Assembly (NCBI RefSeq): GCF_003577475.1
Contig: NZ_QPEP01000002.1
Coordinates: forward strand, 1-51,742
Direction: 5' to 3'
DNA: 51,742 nucleotides
DNA from: Salinibius halmophilus
Lineage (GTDB): Bacteria > Pseudomonadota > Gammaproteobacteria > Pseudomonadales > Natronospirillaceae
The translations under genes and the position numbers were made by a program. Shown in pieces: positions 42,354 to 51,511 of this stretch (position 1 is the stretch's first letter; every line of letters starts with the position of its first letter). Below the pieces are notes generated by a model. It made no database searches, was not told the origin of the DNA, and saw nothing but the letters and a program-made list of their open reading frames with translations.

Positions 42354-43901
42354 TTAAACTAACGCTTCACCAGTCATTTCTTTTGGTTGCTCAATGCTTA
42401 GCAACTTCAAGATAGTTGGTGCTAGGTCACATAGGCGACCATCTTTAAGGTTAGTGGCCTTGTTGGCGTCTTGGCACGCATATACTAATGGCACTGGGAA
42501 GGTAGTGTGCGACGTTACCGCGCCGCCTGTTTCAGGGTCTACCATCAGCTCAACGTTGCCGTGGTCGGCAGTAATTAGCGCTTCACCGCCGGCTTTAAGA
42601 ATTGCCGGGATGATTTTGCTTAGTGCTTCATCAACCGCTTCAACGGCTTTCACTGCCGCTTCCATATTGCCAGTGTGACCAACCATATCTGGGTTTGCAT
42701 AGTTACAAACAATCAGATCTAGTTCGCCCGTTTCAACCTGTGCAATCAGCTTTTCAGTTACGATTGGCGCGTTCATTTCTGGTTGTAGGTCGTAAGTAGC
42801 GACCTTAGGAGAAGGCACAAGCTCACGACGTTCGCCAGCAAACTCAGACTCACGACCACCATTAAAGAAGAAGGTTACGTGCGCGTACTTCTCTGTTTCA
42901 GCAATGCGTAACTGCTTACCACCAGCGTTGGCGACCACTTCACCCAATGTATTAACTAAGTCTTCCGGCGGGAAAGCACAGCTTGCGTCAATGTCGGCTG
43001 CGTATTCGGTCATCATTACGAAGTCAGCAATTGCTGGGCGTTTGCTCAGATCCATATCCGCAATATCGGCATCAACAAATGCTTTAGTAATTTCACGCGC
43101 ACGGTCTGGGCGGAAGTTAGCGAAAAGAATCACGTCGCCATCTTCAACGGTTGCTACTTTGCCGTCTTTTTCGATGATGGTTGCAGGGCAGAACTCGTCG
43201 TCTTTGTCAGCCGCGTAAGCTTTTTCAAGACCTTCAAGTGCCGACGCAGCAGTGTGCTCCGCTTTACCTTGCGTGATTAGGTCGAATGCTAGCTGTACAC
43301 GATCCCAACGGTTGTCGCGGTCCATTGCGTAGTAACGACCGATCATGCTTGCCACGTGGCCAACACCAAGCTCAGCTAGTTTTTCATCTAGCATTTTCAG
43401 CGTGCTTTCAGCCGAGCGTGGCGGTGTATCACGACCATCTAGGAAGGCATGTACGTAAACTTTTTTGGCACCGCGCTTGGCCGCCATTTCAACTAGGCCA
43501 GCAATGTGCATGTCGTGGCTGTGTACACCACCAGGTGATGCCAAGCCAAAAACGTGTACCGCTTTGTCAGCGCTCACTGCGGTATCAATCGCTTTAGTCA
43601 GGGCAGCATTTTCTAAAATAGTGCCTTCTTCAATTGCTTTGTTGATGCGCGTGTAGTTTTGGTAAACGATGCGACCAGCACCAATGTTCATGTGGCCAAC
43701 TTCAGAGTTACCCATTTGGCCTTCTGGTAGACCTACCGCCAAGCCAGAGGTAGCAACCAAAGATTTTGGGTAATTCGCCCATAGGTTGTCCCAGAACGGG
43801 GTGTTCGCTTCTTTAATCGCGTTCGATTGCGACTCTTCACTAAAACCAAAACCATCAAGAATAATCAGTGCAACAGGTTTGTTAGCCATAATGCGTACCA
43901 T
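42354..43901 (-). CDS. gpmI: 2,3-bisphosphoglycerate-independent phosphoglycerate mutase
   Basis: This manganese-dependent cytosolic enzyme interconverts 3- and 2-phosphoglycerate. [13 protein letters not shown] opens the alkaline-phosphatase fold and [15 protein letters not shown] carries the catalytic Ser. [32 protein letters not shown] and ITADHGNVE supply the other metal and substrate ligands. It is 515 aa from ATG 43901, or 511 from the ATG at 43889 (MANKPVAL), which looks the more usual N-terminus. It is divergent from yibN-grxC-secB, a conserved neighbourhood. Confidence 0.95.
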   Translation of the reverse strand: MVRIMANKPVALIILDGFGFSEESQSNAIKEANTPFWDNLWANYPKSLVATSGLAVGLPEGQMGNSEVGHMNIGAGRIVYQNYTRINKAIEEGTILENAALTKAIDTAVSADKAVHVFGLASPGGVHSHDMHIAGLVEMAAKRGAKKVYVHAFLDGRDTPPRSAESTLKMLDEKLAELGVGHVASMIGRYYAMDRDNRWDRVQLAFDLITQGKAEHTAASALEGLEKAYAADKDDEFCPATIIEKDGKVATVEDGDVILFANFRPDRAREITKAFVDADIADMDLSKRPAIADFVMMTEYAADIDASCAFPPEDLVNTLGEVVANAGGKQLRIAETEKYAHVTFFFNGGRESEFAGERRELVPSPKVATYDLQPEMNAPIVTEKLIAQVETGELDLIVCNYANPDMVGHTGNMEAAVKAVEAVDEALSKIIPAILKAGGEALITADHGNVELMVDPETGGAVTSHTTFPVPLVYACQDANKATNLKDGRLCDLAPTILKLLSIEQPKEMTGEALV

Positions 43902-44079
43902 TGTGAGAACAGGATTTCGGACAGATTGTAGCCATTTTGTAAGTAATTTACGAGTATTTGACCACTGAGCTAGCGCAATACTCCCTTCGATTGTTGCAAA
44001 ATTACATCCAATGCGAGGGTGTTCAGGCGCTGCGCATTCGTTATACTTCGCCCCTAGTTAACCATTGTTGGACAAACAC

Positions 44080-44499
44080 ATGCTTGAGCAAATATTTACG
44101 CTAATCATTAACAACCCAGTTTTATCGGCGGTTTGGCTGTTTTTCTTGGTTGGCTTAATTGTTACCGAATCAAAACGCGGCGGTAAAAGCCTCACCACGA
44201 CCGAGGCGACCCGAGCGATCAATAACGACAACGCCTTGGTATTAGACATTCGCAAAAAAGATGAGTTCCGTAAGGGCCACTTGCCAGATGCGCTAAACAT
44301 TCCAATGGATGCGTTGCAAAATCGATTAAGCGAGTTGGAAAAGCATAAATCGTCCCCAATTATTGTTGTATGTAAAACCGGCACAACTGCTGGTGGTGCT
44401 GGTGGCATGTTACGTAAAGCCGGTTTTGAAGATGTTCGTCGACTAAAAGGCGGCATTTTGGAATGGCAAGCACAGAACCTGCCGTTAGTGAAAAAATAA
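44080..44499 (+). CDS. yibN: Membrane-anchored rhodanese-like protein YibN
   Basis: This 139-aa protein starts at ATG 44080 (the frame opens at a TTG at 44065). One N-terminal membrane helix (FTLIINNPVLSAVWLFFLVGLIV) is followed by a rhodanese domain. ALVLDIRKKDEFRKGHLPDALNIP is the N-terminal block and the active-site loop is VVCKTGTTAGGAG with the catalytic Cys. Rhodanese domains carry persulfide sulfur; the exact role of YibN is not settled. First of three tightly spaced genes with grxC and secB. Confidence 0.9.
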   Translation: MLEQIFTLIINNPVLSAVWLFFLVGLIVTESKRGGKSLTTTEATRAINNDNALVLDIRKKDEFRKGHLPDALNIPMDALQNRLSELEKHKSSPIIVVCKTGTTAGGAGGMLRKAGFEDVRRLKGGILEWQAQNLPLVKK

Positions 44500-44511
44500 A
44501 TTGGTGCACAC

Positions 44512-44766
44512 ATGAAGCAGGTCACGATCTACACTACTGCAACTTGCCCATTCTGTATTCGCGCTCTTATGCTGCTAGACAGCAAAGAGGTTGACTACGA
44601 GCAAATTGCAGTGGACGGCAATCCAAGCCTTAGAGCCGACATGGCTCAAAAAGCGGGCCGCACGTCGGTTCCCCAAATTTGGATTGGAGATACCCATGTT
44701 GGTGGTTGCGATGAACTCTACCAACTGGATCGTTCTGGTCAGCTCGACGCCTTACTTAACGAATAA
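44512..44766 (+). CDS. grxC: Glutaredoxin 3
   Basis: This 84-aa glutathione-dependent disulfide oxidoreductase has the CPFC active site at residues 11-14. The cis-proline region is GRTSVPQIWIGDTHVGGCDEL, which binds glutathione. It reduces ribonucleotide reductase and protein-glutathione mixed disulfides in the cytosol. It lies 12 nt after yibN and 13 nt before secB. Confidence 0.95.
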   Translation: MKQVTIYTTATCPFCIRALMLLDSKEVDYEQIAVDGNPSLRADMAQKAGRTSVPQIWIGDTHVGGCDELYQLDRSGQLDALLNE

Positions 44767-44779
44767 ATAGGAATTCCTC

Positions 44780-45250
44780 ATGTCTGAACAACAACAAGGC
44801 CCACAGTTTTCTATCCAGCGCATTTACTTGAAAGACATGTCTTTCGAGACGCCAAACTCACCAGAAATCTTCCGTGAAGAGTGGAAACCACAGCTTAAGT
44901 TAGACTTAGATAACAAAACGACTAAGTTAGACGACGACAACTGGGAAGTGGTACTAACCATTACCCTAACGGCAAAAGTGGGTGAAAAGACTGCATTCTT
45001 GATTGAAGTACAACAAGCTGGCATCTTCTTGGCCAAAGGCTTTGAAGAAGACCAGTTGAAAAACATGCTTGGTTCATACTGCCCAACGACATTATTCCCA
45101 TATGCGCGTGAGACCATCGACAATTTGTTGGTAAAAGGCAGCTTCCCACCAGCAATGCTTGCGCCAATCAACTTCGAAGCGATGTATCGTCAAGCGCAGC
45201 AGAATCAACAGCAAGCTGCGCCTGCAGCAAGCGAAGAAGCTCAGCACTAA
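44780..45250 (+). CDS. secB: Preprotein export chaperone SecB
   Basis: This 156-aa cytosolic tetrameric chaperone keeps exported proteins unfolded and delivers them to Sec[34 protein letters not shown] and [40 protein letters not shown] are the family blocks. The C-terminus is Gln/Ala-rich. It suits a cell that exports large chitinases. A bidirectional terminator follows. Confidence 0.96.
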   Translation: MSEQQQGPQFSIQRIYLKDMSFETPNSPEIFREEWKPQLKLDLDNKTTKLDDDNWEVVLTITLTAKVGEKTAFLIEVQQAGIFLAKGFEEDQLKNMLGSYCPTTLFPYARETIDNLLVKGSFPPAMLAPINFEAMYRQAQQNQQQAAPAASEEAQH

Positions 45251-45270
45251 GCGCTACTGATGCTCAATTA

Positions 45271-45296
45271 AAGGGAAGCCACGGCTTCCCTTTTTT
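45271..45296. terminator. Bidirectional terminator between secB and the EgtD-like gene
   Basis: AAGGGAAGCC (45271-45280) pairs with GGCTTCCCTT (45283-45292), followed by T residues. Confidence 0.9.
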
Positions 45297-45307
45297 CGTT
45301 AAAGGCG

Positions 45308-46249
45308 TTAGTGAAAAAGTTGCAGCGCAAACCAGCGTTTATCGTCCATCCAGGTTCGCTGTAGTTGCCAATCAGCAGCATCGGCCATGCTTTCCATATC
45401 CGGCAAACTAAATTTTCTATGCGCGCCAGTAAAAATTGGCTCGGCGATACTGAGCTTAAATTGTTGCCCAGCAACGCTTACCTTCTGAGTGGCCAAAGAC
45501 ACCAAGTAACTTTCAACACTGTGCGTGATTCGATTATAAGATGCTTTATGGTAGTAGCCATTTACATCAAAATCGGCCGCCAACTCACGATTTGCCCGCT
45601 TGAGGATATTGAGATTAAGTGCCTGCTGCAGGTGACTACGATCGTTATAGGCCGCTTCGAGTACCTCGGCATCTTTAACCAAGTCGATGCCAACTAACAA
45701 TTTTGCACCAAAGCTGCGCACTTGCCGCATCACGTTAAGCGCTTGCTGATGAGTGATTCTGCCAAGCATTGAACCTGGAATATAAATCACACAATTGCCA
45801 TGCCCATGCCAGTTTCTGGGCAAGGGTTCTTGTAGCGACCCATCTAATAATTCAACGGGCAGTTTGCGATACCTATATTGCAGCTCTATCTGGTAGCTAT
45901 TGCGCGTTTCTATTGAAGCGCACACACCAACATAAGCTTGTGGTTTGAGCAGCTGATCGAGCAAGGCGGTCGTGCGCAACCAGTGCTCACAGCCATACTC
46001 AACAACCAGCGCATGATGACCAACTTCCACAGCGATATCCTGGGCATAGTCCGCCAAAATTGCTGCTTCTACTCTGGCGGCATAGTATTCGGGTTGTTGA
46101 TATAACCGCGCCAACAGATTCATTCCATGTTGGTCGAGTGCCCAGTCATGCGAAAGTACCTTTTTTTGCTGAGCCAGGCCATGCCATACATCTAGCTTAA
46201 ACTGTTCTGCTCGCATGTTGCTTTGCGGGTACTGGTAAGCTTGTGTCAT
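45308..46249 (-). CDS. EgtD-family (histidine Nalpha-methyltransferase-like) protein with altered ligand sites
   Basis: This 313-aa protein aligns by eye with EgtD along its length: QQPEYYAARVEAAIL, LVGIDLVKDAEVLEAAYND, NLNILKRANRELAADFD, VESYLVS. EgtD methylates histidine to hercynine in ergothioneine synthesis. Key positions differ here. The SAM glycine loop ELGSG-type reads EYGCEH (G86, E88), the SAM-ribose Asp block reads VGVCAS (C110), the histidine-site GSTIGN motif reads GSMLGR (R164), and the TENS-type motif reads TGAH (G275, H277). It may be a pseudoenzyme or use other ligands. AAGGAG precedes the start, which overlaps the upstream gene by 4 nt. Confidence 0.8.
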   Translation of the reverse strand: MTQAYQYPQSNMRAEQFKLDVWHGLAQQKKVLSHDWALDQHGMNLLARLYQQPEYYAARVEAAILADYAQDIAVEVGHHALVVEYGCEHWLRTTALLDQLLKPQAYVGVCASIETRNSYQIELQYRYRKLPVELLDGSLQEPLPRNWHGHGNCVIYIPGSMLGRITHQQALNVMRQVRSFGAKLLVGIDLVKDAEVLEAAYNDRSHLQQALNLNILKRANRELAADFDVNGYYHKASYNRITHSVESYLVSLATQKVSVAGQQFKLSIAEPIFTGAHRKFSLPDMESMADAADWQLQRTWMDDKRWFALQLFH

Positions 46250-47472
46250 GCAATGCTCCTTGCTAACCGCAGCCCCGTCATATAGCCGCGTTCATCAGCT
46301 GTTAAAAACTTCCTTGAGCTATGTCGAACTAAACTTGCGCCGGTAAAACATGACCCACCACGTAATACTTGTTTGCTGTGTAAATCGCTACTAAGAAACT
46401 GATTGATTAGCAGCGAGTTGTCTTGCGCAGTGGGGTACATGGCCGCCTGACTGGTTGTCCATTGCCACACATCACCAAACATCTGGCGCATCCCCGTGCC
46501 TGCCAAACCGGGACTAGGATGCATATATCCATGATCTAGGAAGTTTCCCTGCACGCTTAACTCGGCCGAGGCCCACTCCCATTCAAACTCTGAAGGCAGG
46601 CGCGCACCAAACCAGCGGGCAATCGCTTGCGCTTCAAAAAAACTCAAATGGCAAGTAGTGGCAGCAGGATTCAGTGATTGCCAACCGTTTAATGTGTACT
46701 CTTTCCAGCTATTCTGTTGGCGCCAGTAATTAGGCTTGGTTACATTGTGCTCGGTTCGCCACTGCCAACCACTTACCGTCCAAAGGGCGGCGTTTTGGTA
46801 CCCCCCATCAGCAATAAAATCTAGTACATCTTGGTTACAAACAGGCCGATCAGCCAGCTCAAAAGCGCCAATGAGCACTTCATGGCGCGGCAGCTCTGTG
46901 GCGAAACAAACTCCTTTGCCAGAGTGTCCAATGGGCGCAATTTGCTGAGCATAGCGACAAAAACTGATCGGCTTAACGTCTGTCTGGCGCTTTGGTGGTT
47001 TGGCTTGATAACTTGGCATCAATGGGTTGGCAGCAAACATGCTTTTGATGGTGACTAGTATGTTCTCTTGCTGCATTTGCTCATACTGCAAACAAAGCTC
47101 TAGCGCTTGTGCAAAGGCCTCGTCATAATCACTGTGAAGTAAGCCAGTGACTTGTTCATCAACATGCTGGCGGTAATCCAATACATCAATAAGAGTTGGA
47201 CGACTCCACTGCATGACCGCTTTGGCCGGGGTGAAGTTAAAAATTTGATCGAACTGCTGACGATAAGGTTGATATTGAGGAATAAAGGGTAGCAACAAAG
47301 TCTGCTCAATCACCCAGCAAACATGCCCCAAATACCACTTAACAGACTGAGTATTTTCTCCACTAGCACAATAGTCCTCTACTTCTAGAGGGTCACAAAG
47401 CATCTCGGTAAGCTGGCGAACTTGTTGATAACGAACAGCGAGGCTATGCGTGAGGGTATCGGCGTCTGGCAT
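46246..47472 (-). CDS. EgtB-family (DinB plus FGE-sulfatase) protein lacking two iron-ligand histidines
   Basis: This 408-aa protein starts at ATG 47472 (AAGGA upstream; the frame is open to 47523). The N-terminal DinB-like half has RYQQVRQLTEMLCDPLEVEDY, SVKWYLGHVCWVIEQ and RPTLIDVLDYRQHVDEQV. The C-terminal half is a formylglycine-enzyme fold (GARLPSEFEWEWAS, MFGDVWQWTTS, VLRGGSCFTGASLVRHSSRKF). EgtB is a non-heme iron sulfoxide synthase using a three-His site. The first His is kept (H50), but the HEQQHQE motif reads YEQMQQE (Y130, Q134), removing the other two ligands. It heads a two-gene operon with the EgtD-like gene. Confidence 0.82.
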   Translation of the reverse strand: MPDADTLTHSLAVRYQQVRQLTEMLCDPLEVEDYCASGENTQSVKWYLGHVCWVIEQTLLLPFIPQYQPYRQQFDQIFNFTPAKAVMQWSRPTLIDVLDYRQHVDEQVTGLLHSDYDEAFAQALELCLQYEQMQQENILVTIKSMFAANPLMPSYQAKPPKRQTDVKPISFCRYAQQIAPIGHSGKGVCFATELPRHEVLIGAFELADRPVCNQDVLDFIADGGYQNAALWTVSGWQWRTEHNVTKPNYWRQQNSWKEYTLNGWQSLNPAATTCHLSFFEAQAIARWFGARLPSEFEWEWASAELSVQGNFLDHGYMHPSPGLAGTGMRQMFGDVWQWTTSQAAMYPTAQDNSLLINQFLSSDLHSKQVLRGGSCFTGASLVRHSSRKFLTADERGYMTGLRLARSIA

Positions 47473-47601
47473 GATTAATCCTTGAAATAAAAAACTCCTA
47501 CTGCTGTTTAGGTTAGCCCGCAAATTGGTGTTTTCCAGCGTTTCTATATGACTTTTTCATGACACTCTTGTACAAAATAAAAGCAAGATTGGGCTATTTT
47601 G

Positions 47602-47644
47602 TGTGAACCACTTCAAATCAGGCATCTCAGCCAACCCTTACAAT
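47602..47644 (+). promoter_or_regulatory. Class II CRP-type promoter of the triheme gene
   Basis: TGTGAACCACTTCAAA (47602-47617) matches TGTGA-N6-TCACA in 9 of 10 half-site bases. TACAAT at 47639-47644 is a good -10. Its distance places the CRP-site centre at about -41.5, the standard class II activating position. No -35 is needed in that arrangement. Confidence 0.65.
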
Positions 47645-47680
47645 CGCGTAACCATATGAGCTGTATCAATTGGATTTTTC

Positions 47681-50095
47681 ATGGCGCGCTTTCTAAAACA
47701 TTTTTTTGGGCTTGGCCTAGTTCTTACACTAGCTGCCTGCACGGTTGAGCCAACGCAAAACTATACGTCTGGCAGCAGCAATAATGGCTCTACCACTAAT
47801 GCGGCAGAGGAATACGCGCAATCGTGCATAGGCTGCCATGGCGATAAGAATCAGTTGGTCGTCAACCGAACGTTTGCAAGCGAAGCTTTGCTGGCAAGTT
47901 ACATTGAGAACGCTATGCCGCCAGCAACCCCTGCCAGTTGTGATTCATCGTGTGCCAGTCGGCAAGCTCAGTACCTGTGGGATTTATATAATGTGCCAAC
48001 CAGCACACCCACTGCAACGCCAACTAGCTTACCAACAGGCCAGCCGACGCCTACACCAACAAACAGCACAACGCCAATTGTGAGCGCGACAGTCACTAGC
48101 ACGCCGACCCCGACTGCGACACCAACGACTCAGCCGACGGCAACAATCACCCCTACACCAACCAGCGCACCAGTCAACGCTGCAACACTATATGAGCAGC
48201 AATGCACAGCATGCCATGGTGGCGCAAAAGCAGGTTTCACGCCTTCAAACGATTGGAATACGCAGCTTAAAGACCAGATTAATAGCTTTACTGACCTAGC
48301 CAGCTACATCAGCATCAATATGCCACCAGGCAACAGCACAAGCTGCAACGGTGAATGTGCAACACTGGTCGCACAATATATTTGGGGCTTGCCTGGTGTG
48401 ACAGACCATTACCTGGGAGGGTCGTTAGGGTCAGCTCAACCACTCAATAAAAAGTTCCGCTTGTTATCGCCTTATGAATACGGCAATACCATGCGTGACC
48501 TATTCCCGAACATTGATAAAACCATTCATGCACTAAACGACTCAGATATGCCTGCCGCCGTTGTGGTGAATAACTTCGATAATAATGCTGAAAAAGCATC
48601 TATTAGCGCTCGCCATTTGCAAGTTCTGCTAGGCAATGCCGAACGGGTCATTGAAGCTAAAACAGCCAATGGCCCACTAACCCAATGCAATGCTGCCGAT
48701 GCGGCAGAGTGGCAGACCGGCATAGAATATGTAAAAGATGACATTGTTTCCTATCAGGGCGCATTGTACCAAGCCAAGTGGTGGACAAAAGATGAAACAC
48801 CTGGTTCAGCGAACGTATGGGCACCTATCGAAGGCGAATCTTGGGACCAGTGCAGCGATCGTTTCCTTAGCGATTGGGGTACGAAAGTTATGCGCCGCCC
48901 ACTTACCGCCGATGAAACGTCGCTGTATAAAACCAAACTGCTAGACGCCGCAACAGCGAACAATAACTTCGATGTTGCCGCCAATGAAACCTTGCGCGCC
49001 ATGCTGGCCTCGCCGAGCTTCTTATATAAATCAGAAATCGGTGAAGCATCGGGTTCAACGCAACGCTTAACCAGCTGGGAAATTGCTTCACAATTAAGTT
49101 ACCTGTTCTGGGGCACTGCGCCAGACAGCGACCTGATTGCCTTGGCAGAAAGTGATCAACTGCAAAGTGCCTCTGTGCGCCGCCAACAAGCCAGCCGCTT
49201 GTTAAACGATCCGCGCGCCGATGCGCATTTGGGCCGCTTTGCCAATATGTGGTTAGGCACCAGCGTATTGCCAGGTATCAACCGCGACGTTGAGCTCTAT
49301 GACACCTTCTCGCCAGCGGTTGGCGAAGCCATGGCTGAGTCGATTGCTACCCACTTTGCACAAGCTGTGCGCGATGGCGAAACGCTCACATCACTGCTTA
49401 CCGACCCAGTTATTTATTTGAACAACACACTGAGTAACTTTATCGGCTTTGGTAATGTCTCCTCGCCAGATATGCAGCAGGTAGTTGTACCAAGTGGCCA
49501 AGATTATGGTGGCATTGTGGCACACCCTGGCTTTATGGCGGCCTATGCCCACAACAACGAAACCGCCCCTATTTTGCGCGGTGTTTATGTTCGCCAACAG
49601 CTACTTTGCCAACAGTTTGCTACGCCACCAAGCGATTTAGACACACGCCCACTGCCGCCTGAGGATTACACCACATCGCGTGATAAGTATGGGCAAATGA
49701 CATCGGCACCCGTATGCCAAACCTGCCATGAAGACATTAACGGTGTTGGCTTTGGTTTAGAGAAATATGATGCAGTTGGTCTCATTCAAACCATAGAAAA
49801 GGCAACTGGTAATGCAGTAAACAGCCAAGGCAACTTTACTGACCTAAGCGGCATGAACCCAAATAGCACAACTCAAGCCTTGTTTAGTGGTGGTACCGAA
49901 ATGGCAGCACTTATTGCCAATGAAGACAGCGTTAATACGTGCATGGCAACTCAGTACTATCGTTTTGCCCATGGCGTAAGTGATGCCGACCCAGTTGCTA
50001 CCGAACAGCTAGCGAGCATTCTGCGTAACGGTGGCAGTCTGCGTGACATGCTAATCGAAATCACTGCCCTTGATTCATTTATTGAGCGCCGCTAA
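47681..50095 (+). CDS. Triheme c-type lipoprotein with DUF1587/1592/1595/1588/1585 domains and an inserted chitin-binding module
   Basis: This 804-aa lipoprotein (LAAC, Cys20) has heme c motifs CIGCH (49-53) and CTACH (175-179), separated by a Thr/Pro linker (~107-165). A third, CQTCH (679-683), lies in the DUF1588-like part. Order after the second heme: DUF1587-like (KKFRLLSPYEYGNTMRDLF, ~262), a CBM5/12 module (~334-396, with W344 and the WW pair 367-368), DUF1595-like (MRRPLTADE), DUF1592-like (LTSWEIASQLSYLFWG), DUF1588-like, DUF1585-like. These DUFs occur in secreted proteins of unknown function, first known from Planctomycetes. The heme and chitin-binding parts suggest electron transfer at chitin surfaces. 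Confidence 0.88.
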   Translation: MARFLKHFFGLGLVLTLAACTVEPTQNYTSGSSNNGSTTNAAEEYAQSCIGCHGDKNQLVVNRTFASEALLASYIENAMPPATPASCDSSCASRQAQYLWDLYNVPTSTPTATPTSLPTGQPTPTPTNSTTPIVSATVTSTPTPTATPTTQPTATITPTPTSAPVNAATLYEQQCTACHGGAKAGFTPSNDWNTQLKDQINSFTDLASYISINMPPGNSTSCNGECATLVAQYIWGLPGVTDHYLGGSLGSAQPLNKKFRLLSPYEYGNTMRDLFPNIDKTIHALNDSDMPAAVVVNNFDNNAEKASISARHLQVLLGNAERVIEAKTANGPLTQCNAADAAEWQTGIEYVKDDIVSYQGALYQAKWWTKDETPGSANVWAPIEGESWDQCSDRFLSDWGTKVMRRPLTADETSLYKTKLLDAATANNNFDVAANETLRAMLASPSFLYKSEIGEASGSTQRLTSWEIASQLSYLFWGTAPDSDLIALAESDQLQSASVRRQQASRLLNDPRADAHLGRFANMWLGTSVLPGINRDVELYDTFSPAVGEAMAESIATHFAQAVRDGETLTSLLTDPVIYLNNTLSNFIGFGNVSSPDMQQVVVPSGQDYGGIVAHPGFMAAYAHNNETAPILRGVYVRQQLLCQQFATPPSDLDTRPLPPEDYTTSRDKYGQMTSAPVCQTCHEDINGVGFGLEKYDAVGLIQTIEKATGNAVNSQGNFTDLSGMNPNSTTQALFSGGTEMAALIANEDSVNTCMATQYYRFAHGVSDADPVATEQLASILRNGGSLRDMLIEITALDSFIERR

Positions 50096-50105
50096 GGAGA
50101 CCACC

Positions 50106-51398
50106 ATGAAGCCAGTTTTATCTCGTCGTCGTTTCCTACAAGCTGCCGCCGCCAGTGCCGCCATTTTGCCCTTGCCAATTCAAGCACTGGCCAACACTTC
50201 GGCGGCTAGTGGTAGTCAAAAGAAAGTTGTATTTATTTACGTGCCCGATGGTGTGGTGCCGAATGAGTGGCACGCCCAAGGCAGTGGTTATAACTTCAAT
50301 TTTGCCCCTATGAGCCAACCGCTAGAAGCCATTCGCCAACATGTGGTAATGCTAAAAGGCATTCATATGTACACGGGCTCTGGCCATGTTGCAGGCATGG
50401 AAGGCGTGTTAACTGGCGGCTTAAATCACAACCCAAATGGCAATTCATTGGATTTGGTTATTGCCGATGCCATTGGCCAGCAGTCTGCGTTCCGCTCGCT
50501 AAGCCTAGGCGTTGGTGCAAACTACAAAAACAACCAATCTAAGTATGCAACCTACCGCAATGGCCTACCTCAATCGCCGATTGATAGCCCGGTAAAAGCA
50601 TATGAAGCCATGTTCGGCAAACAGACTGGTGGCGATGTAAAACAACTTCGGCTAAACGCCGTTGATGCCCATAAAGCACAGGTTGATACCTTGCGCAGCA
50701 TGCTTGGCATGGAAGACCGTGCCGTTCTAGATGCGCATATGGAAGCGTTGCGCCAGTTAGAAACCCAGTTAAATGCCAGCACCGGCGATTTTAGCGCCCT
50801 GCCTGTTTCGACATGGGAAGCAAACTGGCAGCGCCCTGCTAACGCCTGGCCACCAGCCGAGCAGTATGAACCAAACTTTGCCGATGTTACCCGCCAACAA
50901 ATGGATGTAATGGTTGCAGGGCTGCAGTCGGGCCGAACCAAGGTTGGCCACATTCAGATCTCTCACCCAGTATGTGAAATTCCACTTAGCCAATCACCAG
51001 ACAGCGAACTGGCCGGTTTAGATAGCGCTTGGCACTCGTATAGTCACCATGGCAAAACCGCAACAGGTAGCAACTACATAAACTATGTAAAAGGCCGCCA
51101 ATGGTTTACCCAGCAAGTTACCTATTTTGTGCAAAAGCTTGAGCAAACTGGTTTGTTAGATGACACCCTAGTCGTTTGCTATTCAGAACTTGGTGATGGC
51201 ATGGACCATGACGCCAAAGACATGCCATTCTTCTTAGCAGGTGGCAGAAACGTGCTAACCGGTGGCCGTGCCCTTAGCTTTAATGGCGAAACCCACACCA
51301 AACTGCTGACCTCTATAGCCAACCTTATGGATGTACCAATGCAATCATTTGGTTACACAGGTGCCGGCACCGGCGATCTTCCAGGATTGATTAATTAG
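50106..51398 (+). CDS. DUF1552 Tat-exported protein
   Basis: This 430-aa protein starts at ATG 50106, with AAGGAG upstream and 10 nt after the triheme gene. It has a twin-arginine signal (SRRRFLQAAAASAAILPLPIQALA). The body matches DUF1552 (alkaline-phosphatase-like fold): VVFIYVPDGVVPNEWH, MLKGIHMYTGSGHVAGMEGVLTGG, VVCYSELGDGMDHDAKDMPFFLAGG. DUF1552 genes usually travel with DUF1592 cytochromes. Tat export implies it folds, perhaps with a cofactor, before leaving the cytosol. The function is not known; a partner role to the triheme lipoprotein is inferred from the operon. Confidence 0.88.
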   Translation: MKPVLSRRRFLQAAAASAAILPLPIQALANTSAASGSQKKVVFIYVPDGVVPNEWHAQGSGYNFNFAPMSQPLEAIRQHVVMLKGIHMYTGSGHVAGMEGVLTGGLNHNPNGNSLDLVIADAIGQQSAFRSLSLGVGANYKNNQSKYATYRNGLPQSPIDSPVKAYEAMFGKQTGGDVKQLRLNAVDAHKAQVDTLRSMLGMEDRAVLDAHMEALRQLETQLNASTGDFSALPVSTWEANWQRPANAWPPAEQYEPNFADVTRQQMDVMVAGLQSGRTKVGHIQISHPVCEIPLSQSPDSELAGLDSAWHSYSHHGKTATGSNYINYVKGRQWFTQQVTYFVQKLEQTGLLDDTLVVCYSELGDGMDHDAKDMPFFLAGGRNVLTGGRALSFNGETHTKLLTSIANLMDVPMQSFGYTGAGTGDLPGLIN

Positions 51399-51403
51399 TA
51401 GGA

Positions 51404-51460
51404 ATTGTTTCCAAAGTCGTAGGTTGTACGGTGCGTTTTTTGCACCGGGCAACATGTATA
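51404..51460. repeat. REP-like element, family copy 3
   Basis: The GTAGGTTGTACG...CGGGCAACATGTAT block resembles that at 23061-23092. Inside is a GGTGC...GCACC hairpin (51430-51446). Confidence 0.5.
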
Positions 51461-51466
51461 AAACAA

Positions 51467-51491
51467 AAAACCCGCTCAATGAGCGGGTTTT
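51467..51491. terminator. Bidirectional terminator
   Basis: AAAACCCGCTC (51467-51477) pairs with GAGCGGGTTTT (51481-51491), loop AAT. It serves the DUF1552 gene and the convergent gene at the right edge. Confidence 0.92.
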
Positions 51492-51511
51492 AATTTTCTA
51501 AGCTTTAAGGC

